Positions 10,901 through 16,522 of a stretch of DNA of 41,064 bases are shown here, piece by piece. Made by a program: the position numbers and the translations under genes. How positions within the stretch are numbered: the stretch's first letter is position 1; each line of letters opens with the position of its first letter. This DNA is from Merdimmobilis hominis (GTDB lineage Bacteria; Bacillota; Clostridia; Oscillospirales; Ruminococcaceae), in assembly GCF_900104615.1 (NCBI RefSeq), contig NZ_LT629939.1, positions 556,819 to 597,882 on the forward strand. The letters are read 5' to 3'. Under the pieces are notes generated by a model that had not been told where the DNA came from, made no database searches, and saw nothing but the letters and a program-made list of their open reading frames with translations.

Positions 10901-10994
10901 CAAAGATGGAAGAAATACCAAAGGTCACCAGGCTGACAATGCAGATAAGAATGCAGACCGGCCGTTTGATGGAAAACTTGGGGAGAGAAAACAT
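7923..10994 (-). CDS. RND-family efflux transporter (AcrB/HAE1-like)
   Basis: A 1023-residue inner (cytoplasmic) membrane pump of full RND length. The N-terminal helix (RPVCILICIVSLVTFGI), two large extracytoplasmic porter domains, the TM2-TM6 block and a second TM block near the C-terminus are all present. The TM4 motif is GMLVDNSIVVID: Asp398 corresponds to AcrB Asp407, but the second acidic residue (AcrB Asp408) is Asn399. The TM10 motif is VVNNAIVLIDYAN, with Asn where AcrB has the relay Lys940. These substitutions occur in other Firmicute-type RND proteins as far as I recall, but they mean that proton coupling differs from AcrB. ATG 10994 follows the adaptor stop by 5 bp, with AAGGGGAATAAGG inside the adaptor end. 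Substrates are unknown. No TolC-like outer membrane channel gene is present nearby. Confidence 0.92.
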   Translation of the reverse strand: MFSLPKFSIKRPVCILICIVSLVTFGISSIFEMPLESTPEIEMPVLMVMTQYPGASPEEVDKMVTDRVEAAIANVSEVDSTQSVSSEGVSMVVMMFEYSADIDKKYQDVSSALALVPLPDDCTDPVLIEVNTSNLNNSIMSLSIKAEANDNVKAYVEDNVVPEIEKIEGVSDVSVSGGSRKYVQVLLDENKLSQYKITMQQVVSAIATAEYEVTLGDLDRGNVTVGLIGSQEFTEYHSLEDVPITLSSGDIIHVSDVAQVNLADEEISSYYRQDGKETIGISVAKNQSANTVDICNQVLKVVDNLNSQQLGLEIEVTSNSGEDIMENIRSVASALVEGLAIAVVVLWVFLGEWKASLIVGLSMPFSVLATLILMSFFGMTINLISLGGLVIGIGMLVDNSIVVIDSCFKAQAGERSFEENVIKGAELVLGSIVASTLTTIVVFLPIGMMQGMSGQLFHDICYTIVFSLTASLVSALTLVPLLFVRLKPVERKDFSFARAVRRLEERYGQLMRKLLDKRALVVVTAIVLFVAALGMYSQIDMELMPAMENGRISMSVDVKNGLNLESTSKIMTQIEDIVKKEPDVETYSMSVGGGSGLASMMGSGSGGSISLKLKDDASMTSDEFVQRMRDLTAGIPNCSVEVSKQNMMSIGTGDSIQLTLQGKNLTSLKEQAELVREELVKMPEFQTASTSLSDGSPRAKIEVDPILAGSVGMTPSSVLTNARSKISGSQAMTLQQGDTEYSVMVEYDPERFQDISDLYGLMIDTPRGGQVALTDVATITYSTAPSSIMRMDGEYLVTVTATPPAGSNINNMTRLAIQQVQKMGLPEGIKLGEGSNMEMMYEEFAAIGRALVIAIYLVFAVMAIQFESLRFSLVVLMSVPFALTGSFFALLLTGSSINMASLLGVVMLVGIVVNNAIVLIDYANILRRDEGMEIRDALVMAGKSRLRPILMSTLTTVVGLVPMAFGSGVEMMESMAVVVIGGLLFSTLLTLILIPTLYLIFDKEDRKSRKQQKRQKKLEAAAK

Positions 10995-10999
10995 ATTCC

Positions 11000-12517
11000 T
11001 TATTCCCCTTTCTCATCGCCTGCAGAAGAAGAGCTCTCCTGAGGCTGCTCTTCACTGGAATCCCCAGAAGGGGCCTCCTCCGGCTGGGAAGCACTGGCTT
11101 CCAAAGAGGGGGCATAAACCGCCGCGCCATCCTTCAGATCGGGATGCCAGGTGGTGATGATTTGATCCTCGTCTGTGAGGCCGCTTTCGATGACAATGGA
11201 ATCGGCGGTAGACACACCGGTGACCAAGTCTACCCGGACAGCCACCCCATCCCGGTATACATAGACATAGGGCTGGTTTTCATCGTATTCGATCAGGTCC
11301 AAGGGGAGGATCAGCTCGTCCTGGGCATTGGCGGTGGAAGCTTTCACTTTTACTACAGCGCCGGAGCGAACGGACTCCAGGGGGACCACTGGCTGGGCTT
11401 TCGCCGCATACAAGCCGGTTGCAGCATCGGCCTCTGCAGCCATCTCAATGATAGTGGCCTGGTACTCCTTGCCGTTGTACACCACAGTGACCCCATCCCC
11501 CACCGAAAGGGCGTTGGCGCCGTCCTCCGACAGGTTGAAGGAGACCACCGGGGCTTTGTCCTGGCTGGAGATGACATACACCGGGTTGGTCATGGCGACC
11601 ATATCGCTGTCATCGGCGTTTTTGGTGGTGATCACCCCGGAGATAGGGGCGTAAACCTTGGCGTCTTCCAGAGCTTTTTGGGCTCTTTCGTAGCTCAGCT
11701 GGGCTTGGCGAATAGCGCTTTCCGCAGAGCCCAGGGTCTCCCCATCTCCACCGCCGCTGACCAAATCATAGGCACGCTCTGCGTACTCCAAATCGGTTTT
11801 GGCGTTTTTCTTGTTGGTTTTATAGGTGTCCTCGGTTTTTTCATAGGTGTTGACAAAGGTGGTGAAAGCGGTGGCGGCTGTTTCGTATGCCGTCTCGGCC
11901 GTTTTGACTTGCTCTTTGAATGTCTTTAATTCTTCTTCTGTCTTCCCTGCTAGTTCTGCATCTGCAAGCTCTTTTCGGGCAGCTTCCAGTTTTTCCTTTG
12001 CCGCATCCCTAGCATCCCGCAGGGCGCTGCGCTGGTCGTCGTAGTCCTCCTCCAGGTCTTCCCAATTGTCCTTGACGGTCACATACTGCCGGGCGCTGTT
12101 CTCCTTGGTGCGCTCCGCATTCATCAAGCTGGTCTCCGCACCAATCACCGCAGTCTGATACTGCAAATAGGCCAGTTCCAGGTTGGTCTCCAAGTCCTCG
12201 GTATCCAGCTCAAAGAGGAGGTCTCCGGCTTGGACTACATCGCCTGCACTAAAATAGGTATGTACAATCTGCCCCTGGTTTTTGGGGAAAACCTTGACGC
12301 TTTCCGCAGCTTCCAAGCGACCGACAAACTCAGTGCCCCGGCTCAAATCCCCGCGGCTAGCAGTGGTAGTCAGTACACGGATCGCCGAGGTTTCAGCCTC
12401 TGACTCCACTGGAGCGGAGGCCGGAGCTGCTTCATTGCCGCAGCCGGCGACAAAAACCAAGAGGCCCGCCAACAAAATGGCGAGAGTTTTTCTTTGGAAA
12501 CGATGAGATTGATTCAT
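11000..12517 (-). CDS. RND efflux adaptor lipoprotein (membrane fusion protein, HlyD/AcrA type)
   Basis: 505 residues. The N-terminal 25 residues are a lipoprotein signal with lipobox VAGC (Cys26), so the protein is anchored on the outer face of the cytoplasmic membrane. The first lipoyl half (RGTEFVGRLEAAESVKVFPKNQGQIVHTYFSAGDVVQAGDLLFELD) is followed by an unusually long alpha-helical coiled coil (about residues 120-285, rich in E/K/A) and then the second lipoyl half (VYAPISGVITTKNADDSDMV), beta-barrel and membrane-proximal domains. The C-terminal tail is a Ser/Glu/Pro-rich linker (SASQPEEAPSGDSSEEQPQE). AGGGGG precedes ATG 12517. It is co-transcribed with the RND pump and delivers substrate to or stabilises the pump; a promoter with a MarR-type palindrome lies upstream. 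Confidence 0.9.
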   Translation of the reverse strand: MNQSHRFQRKTLAILLAGLLVFVAGCGNEAAPASAPVESEAETSAIRVLTTTASRGDLSRGTEFVGRLEAAESVKVFPKNQGQIVHTYFSAGDVVQAGDLLFELDTEDLETNLELAYLQYQTAVIGAETSLMNAERTKENSARQYVTVKDNWEDLEEDYDDQRSALRDARDAAKEKLEAARKELADAELAGKTEEELKTFKEQVKTAETAYETAATAFTTFVNTYEKTEDTYKTNKKNAKTDLEYAERAYDLVSGGGDGETLGSAESAIRQAQLSYERAQKALEDAKVYAPISGVITTKNADDSDMVAMTNPVYVISSQDKAPVVSFNLSEDGANALSVGDGVTVVYNGKEYQATIIEMAAEADAATGLYAAKAQPVVPLESVRSGAVVKVKASTANAQDELILPLDLIEYDENQPYVYVYRDGVAVRVDLVTGVSTADSIVIESGLTDEDQIITTWHPDLKDGAAVYAPSLEASASQPEEAPSGDSSEEQPQESSSSAGDEKGE

Positions 12518-12608
12518 TGAGTACGCCCCCTAGATAGTAAATAGTAGTGGGTTTGTGGACGGTATAGAAACAATACACAGAGAGATACTATTTCTATTTT
12601 ACAAATAC

Positions 12609-12620
12609 ATAGCAAGCTAT
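12609..12620. promoter_or_regulatory. Palindromic operator ATAGC-AA-GCTAT upstream of the efflux adaptor
   Basis: The 12-bp palindrome ATAGCAAGCTAT lies between marR and the adaptor gene, 92 bp upstream of the adaptor ATG. On the minus strand it overlaps a possible -35 region (TTGCTA, 17-bp spacer, AATAGT). The same palindrome with one centre change (ATAGCACGCTAT) overlaps the marR promoter at 13105-13116. The MarR-family protein encoded next door is the natural candidate to bind both. Confidence 0.65.
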
Positions 12621-12630
12621 ATATTTATTT

Positions 12631-13074
12631 TCAGTGATTTTGCTGATTATTTTGAATCTTGTAAAGCAAGGAAATCAACGTGTCAACCTCCTCAGGGGTG
12701 AGACATGAGAGGAATCTGCCCCAAACCTCAGAAACACAGCTAAGCGCTTCTGTTTTTATGTCGCGGGCTTTTTCGGTCAAACAAATCCGCTTATAGCGGG
12801 CATCTTTCTCCCAAGAGCGCCGCTCGATAAAGCCTTTGGCCTCCAAACGTTTGACAATCCCTGTTATAGTGGGGTTGGATAGATTCAGGATTTCTTCCAA
12901 ATCCTTTTGGCAAAGCTCATTTTCCTCGGCCTGATCCAAACACCCGAGAACCAGGACCTGTGCGGAGGTGAGTTCTAAGCTTTTGACCTTGCGGTTAAAC
13001 TCCTCCACCATAGCATTGTGTACCATTTTAAACAATTGGAGAAGCTGCCCCTCTGTCCCGACGCTATACACCAA
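12631..13074 (-). CDS. MarR-family transcriptional regulator of the efflux operon
   Basis: 147 residues with the MarR winged-helix fold: dimerising N-terminal helix (QLLQLFKMVHNAMVEEF), helix-turn-helix around LCQKDLEEILNLSNPTITGIVKRLEAKGFIERR, wing RSWEKDARYKRICLTEKA, and a C-terminal dimerisation helix. The start codon is TTG at 13074, supported by an excellent AAGGAGG 7 bp upstream. It lies directly upstream of, and in the same direction as, the RND adaptor and pump genes, and matching palindromes sit at its own promoter and at the adaptor promoter, so autorepression and ligand-relieved repression of the pump are likely. The ligand is unknown. Confidence 0.9.
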   Translation of the reverse strand: MVYSVGTEGQLLQLFKMVHNAMVEEFNRKVKSLELTSAQVLVLGCLDQAEENELCQKDLEEILNLSNPTITGIVKRLEAKGFIERRSWEKDARYKRICLTEKARDIKTEALSCVSEVWGRFLSCLTPEEVDTLISLLYKIQNNQQNH

Positions 13075-13104
13075 TTACAGTCCTCCTTCCTTTTAGAATG
13101 GGAA

Positions 13105-13148
13105 ATAGCACGCTATTTATTATAGCGTGAGGATTTTGTGAGTGTCAA
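13105..13148 (-). promoter_or_regulatory. marR promoter overlapped by its operator
   Basis: On the minus strand: TTGACA (13148-13143), an 18-bp spacer and TATAAT (13124-13119), a consensus promoter. Immediately downstream of the -10 lies ATAGCACGCTAT (13105-13116). An additional half, ATAGCGTG (13122-13129), overlaps the -10 and forms a larger 8-bp inverted repeat CACGCTAT-N5-ATAGCGTG (13109-13129). A repressor bound here would block the polymerase. The rest of the 13149-13516 spacer is AT-rich, with a possible TATAAT (13392-13397; weak -35 TTTAAA at 13369) serving the gene at 13517. Confidence 0.75.
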
Positions 13149-13516
13149 GGAAACATTGTGAACATTTTGTAAGAAATTCCAGAAATATATGAATAGACCT
13201 ATCACTTGTTCACAAGACCATCACAGAATCCTCCCCTATCTGGCTTTCCGCAGGATGGTTCCATATCCGTGCTGTCTTTTTTCGATAAAATCCGTCAAAA
13301 ACCCTGATTATAAAAGGGTAGGATTATTTTATTTCCAGCCTATTCTCCCTAATTTTTTCTATTTTCCCTTTAAATTCGGCCTTTTATGGTGTATAATATT
13401 GGAGAAAAGTGAATTTGTGACCTCCGTGTGACAATCGCTTTTTTTGTTGTACCATTTTCCCAGTGGTTTCATATTGGGTTTTTGGTAACTATTGTGAGAA
13501 CAAGGAGGAATTAACC

Positions 13517-15895
13517 ATGAAAAAACGGGCAAACAGAATCCTATCTGCGATTCTGGCAGCTATGGTTGTTGTAACCATGAGCGGCATGACTGTCTTTGCT
13601 GAAGAGGTCAGTTCTGCCCCTGTAGCCCCCGAAGAGGGGAGCAGCAGCTCCGCTCCCGCAACCCCTGAAGGAGAGGATGCTTCCAGCTCCGCTCCCACAG
13701 TTCCCGAAGAGGAGAATAGCAGTTCTACTCCTACAGCCCCCGAAGGGGAGGATGCTTCCAGCTCCACCCCCACAGCCCCTGAAGGAGAAGATGCTTCCAG
13801 CTCTACTCCTGAAGTGCCCGGGGAGAGCAGCAGCTCTACCCCTACAGCTCCCCAGGAGCAGGTCCCGGCTCAGCCTTTGACCCCGGCTGCTCCCGCTCCC
13901 CAAGAAACCGGCATTGCCATCGATGGCAAGTATTACAACAGCATCGCTGACGCCATTAAGGAAGGCGACGGCAAGACCATTTCCATCACCAAGGATATCT
14001 CCGAGGACGTGGTGATCCCGGAAAAAACAACCATCACCCTGGATATTGCCAGCGGTATAACCCTGAAAAATACCAGCAGCCATACCATTGAAAACCATGG
14101 TACCCTGACCGTCACCGGTTCCGGCACAGTGGAAAATACTACCGGGAGCAGAGCGGCTTTGGCCAACTACCCCGGCGCCACCGCCACCCTGAAGGGCTGC
14201 ACCTTTACCGGTAACACATGGTATGTCATCAAAAACCTGGGCACACTCACCATGAGCGGCGCCGACCTGGTTCAGGAGCATGCTGGCTCCAGTGCCATCG
14301 ACAATGGTTTTGTTGGTAGTAGCGGCGGTGACGGTGACCTTGGAGTAAGACCTCCTGTAGATAACACCATCGCCCTGACCATCACCGGCGGCACCTTCTC
14401 CGGCGGCATGAACACCGTCAAGAACGACGACTACGGCGTGCTGACCATTGAGGACGGCACCTTTGAGAACACCGATGGCCCCGCTGTCCTCAACTGGAAT
14501 AAAGCCACCATCACCGGCGGCACCTTTACTGTAAACAACGCTTCCAAGTCTGTTCTCGCCAACGGCTATATAGACGAGAACGCAGACAAAGGCCAAATGA
14601 CTGTCACCGGCGGCACCTTTACTGCGGCCAACAATGGCGAAGGCTCCCTGTTTGGCTATGGTGTTGTGACGAGCGACATCAATGCAGACCAACCCAAAGG
14701 CGGCCACCTCAACATCACCGGCGGCACCTTCAACGGTTCGACTGCCACCAAGCCCGAAGCCCCCCATGCCCCCTCTATCTCCGGCGGCACCTTTAACAAA
14801 GAAGTCGATGCCAAATACCTGGTTCCCGGCTATGAGTGCAGAAAGTCCGGCGACAAATTTGTGGTAGTGAGCGCAGACGATGACGTTAAAGTAGACCCCA
14901 CCCCCAGCACCCCCACAGATGAAGTGACCATTCCCTCCGGCGCAACCGAGGAAGAGAAGAAGGCCATTGAAGAAGCCAAAAACGACCTGACTTCTCGGGA
15001 CAACCCGGCTGCTACCACTGCGCCCACCGGCCTTGAGACTGTTGTGATCCCCGAAGAGGCGAAAAAAGCTGCGGAAGAGCAGAATGCCGCTGAGATCAAA
15101 GTGGTCATCTCCACTGTGGTGGAAGAAGTAGGGACCAAAGAAGTCAAAAATGAGGATGGCACCGTGTCTGTCGTTGTCACCTCTGTTCAGTTCGACGTAG
15201 AGCCCAAATGGGTCGTCGGCAATACAAGCGGCCTCATCTCGAACCTGAACGGCAACACCATTACCTTCCGTCTGCCTGTTCCTTCCTCCGTCACCGCGAA
15301 GTATGCCAAAGTTGAGCACAAAGGCGACAAAACTCAGTATGTTGATATCCTGAGCGAAGGCGGCGCCAAATACGTTGAGCTGTCCGCCACCCACTTCAGC
15401 CCCTTCACCCTGACCTTCACCGATTCCAAACCCAGCTCTGGTGGTTCCAGCGGCCACAGCGGCGGCTCCTACCAGGATAAAGTCGATGACTTCTGGCAGG
15501 ATGTGAAAGACCAGATCTCCGAATCCAAAGACGGCGACACTATCAAGATCGACGCTAAGAGCTACGAGAATATGCCCTGGACTGTTATGGAGCTGCTGGG
15601 GAAACACAATGTCACCCTGGTTATCGAGTGGGACGGCGGTGATACCATCACCATCCCCGCTGGCAAAGCCCAGTCCACAGAGGGGTCCCGCCTGTACTGG
15701 CCTCTCTCCTCTCTGGCAGAGCTGTACAAAGGCCAGCAGCCTTCTGAAGACAAACCCGGCACAACCCCTGAACAGCCCTCTGAACCCGATAAGTCCAACC
15801 CCTCCACCGGCGATGCCTATCCTATGGCTGCTTTGATTACTGCCCTTGCCGCAGTATCTGTTGCCGGTGCGACCTTCTCCCGGAAACGCAGATAA
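13517..15895 (+). CDS. Large secreted, wall-anchored surface protein with beta-helix-like repeats
   Basis: 792 residues from ATG 13517, which has AGGAGG 8 bp upstream. The Sec signal peptide (KKRANRILSAILAAMVVVTMSGMTVFA) is cleaved after residue 28. Next comes a Ser/Pro/Glu low-complexity stalk of 13-residue repeats (residues about 38-115), then a parallel beta-helix-like region (about 120-440) with the recurring phrase (L/T)xITGGTF or VTGGTF, as in pectin-lyase-like adhesins. A mixed alpha/beta region with SGATEEEKKAIEEAK and a ZU5-like or cohesive segment follows, then a Gly/Ser linker and a small C-terminal domain. The end is NPSTGD (761-766), a hydrophobic helix and SRKRR, a sortase-type wall sorting signal with NPxTG rather than LPxTG. 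No sortase gene is in the window. The role is probably adhesion or wall structure; the ligand is unknown. Confidence 0.82.
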   Translation: MKKRANRILSAILAAMVVVTMSGMTVFAEEVSSAPVAPEEGSSSSAPATPEGEDASSSAPTVPEEENSSSTPTAPEGEDASSSTPTAPEGEDASSSTPEVPGESSSSTPTAPQEQVPAQPLTPAAPAPQETGIAIDGKYYNSIADAIKEGDGKTISITKDISEDVVIPEKTTITLDIASGITLKNTSSHTIENHGTLTVTGSGTVENTTGSRAALANYPGATATLKGCTFTGNTWYVIKNLGTLTMSGADLVQEHAGSSAIDNGFVGSSGGDGDLGVRPPVDNTIALTITGGTFSGGMNTVKNDDYGVLTIEDGTFENTDGPAVLNWNKATITGGTFTVNNASKSVLANGYIDENADKGQMTVTGGTFTAANNGEGSLFGYGVVTSDINADQPKGGHLNITGGTFNGSTATKPEAPHAPSISGGTFNKEVDAKYLVPGYECRKSGDKFVVVSADDDVKVDPTPSTPTDEVTIPSGATEEEKKAIEEAKNDLTSRDNPAATTAPTGLETVVIPEEAKKAAEEQNAAEIKVVISTVVEEVGTKEVKNEDGTVSVVVTSVQFDVEPKWVVGNTSGLISNLNGNTITFRLPVPSSVTAKYAKVEHKGDKTQYVDILSEGGAKYVELSATHFSPFTLTFTDSKPSSGGSSGHSGGSYQDKVDDFWQDVKDQISESKDGDTIKIDAKSYENMPWTVMELLGKHNVTLVIEWDGGDTITIPAGKAQSTEGSRLYWPLSSLAELYKGQQPSEDKPGTTPEQPSEPDKSNPSTGDAYPMAALITALAAVSVAGATFSRKRR
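13632..13855 (+). repeat. 39-bp coding tandem repeats (Ser/Pro/Glu stalk)
   Basis: About five degenerate 39-bp units encode versions of EGEDASSSTPTAP. They vary at both synonymous and non-synonymous sites. Such stalk repeats commonly change copy number between strains and lift the following domain away from the wall. Confidence 0.8.
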
Positions 15896-15933
15896 TCTCT
15901 ACATAATTTAACAAAATCAGAGATTCCAAAAAA

Positions 15934-15953
15934 GGTGCGGCAACTGCCGCACC
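15934..15953 (+). terminator. Terminator of the surface protein gene
   Basis: GGTGCGGCA / TGCCGCACC stem with a tiny AC loop, preceded by an A-run and followed by TTTTTTC. Confidence 0.88.
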
Positions 15954-16058
15954 TTTTTTCATGGGTTTCGGTCATCGAACCATAATTATCTTAAGGCTCT
16001 TCCCTCTTTGCTGCAACAAGGCCACCCTCATCCGGCGGGCAAATTTTCCCCATTTGGG

Positions 16059-16114
16059 TTGACATTTGTCTACCTATAGTCTATACTGGAATCAAAGGTA
16101 GACGTTTGTATACC
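16059..16114 (+). promoter_or_regulatory. Promoter of the blaI/blaR1-like operon with two BlaI-type operators
   Basis: TTGACA (16059-16064), a 17-bp spacer and TATACT (16082-16087) form a strong promoter. GACATTTGTCTACC (16061-16074), overlapping the -35, and GACGTTTGTATACC (16101-16114), downstream of the -10, are direct copies (12 of 14 identical) 40 bp apart. Each contains an ACA/ACG-TT-TGT dyad resembling the ACAnnTGT core bound by BlaI/MecI/CopY regulators. This arrangement suits autorepression by the first gene of the operon. Confidence 0.75.
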
Positions 16115-16141
16115 AATCAAATGAATGGAAGGAGACATCAA

Positions 16142-16522
16142 ATGCAGACAGTCAATCTATCGGACAACGAGTGGAAATTGATGAACCTGCTGTGGGCAGA
16201 TGCCCCCCGCACCATCACCGAATTGGTGTACCAGCTTAAGGAGGACACCGGTTGGAGCAAGCACACGGTGATCAGCATGCTCTCCCGGCTGGAGGCCAAA
16301 GGAGCTGTGCGCCATGAGGAGGGCGCCCGCGCCAAACAGTTTTACCCGGCCATCGACCCGGAGGGGACCAAAATCCGGGAGACACAAAGCTTCTTGGAAC
16401 GGCTTTACAATGGCAGCCTTGGCCTGATGCTCAACACCTTGGTGCAGGAACGGGAGATCTCCAAAGAGGAAATCGACGAACTCTATGCCATTTTAAAGAA
16501 AGCGGAGGAGGAGCAGCCATGA
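16142..16522 (+). CDS. BlaI/MecI-family repressor
   Basis: 126 residues. The winged helix is visible (LSDNEWKLMNLLWADAPRTITELVYQLKEDTGWSKHTVISMLSRLEAKGAVRHEEG) and the C-terminal helices form the dimer arm that BlaR1-type proteases inactivate by cleavage. The start is ATG 16142, with GGAAGGAG 8 bp upstream; two earlier in-frame ATGs lie inside the operator region. The stop overlaps the next gene's start (ATGA), so the two are translationally coupled. It probably represses its own operon through the repeated operators at 16061 and 16101. Confidence 0.92.
   Translation: MQTVNLSDNEWKLMNLLWADAPRTITELVYQLKEDTGWSKHTVISMLSRLEAKGAVRHEEGARAKQFYPAIDPEGTKIRETQSFLERLYNGSLGLMLNTLVQEREISKEEIDELYAILKKAEEEQP

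Noticed and set aside
13541-15607. Minus-strand 688-codon frame opposite the wall-anchored protein.
   Set aside because: Low-complexity Gly/Ala-rich translation with no start signal; a shadow of the plus-strand repeats.
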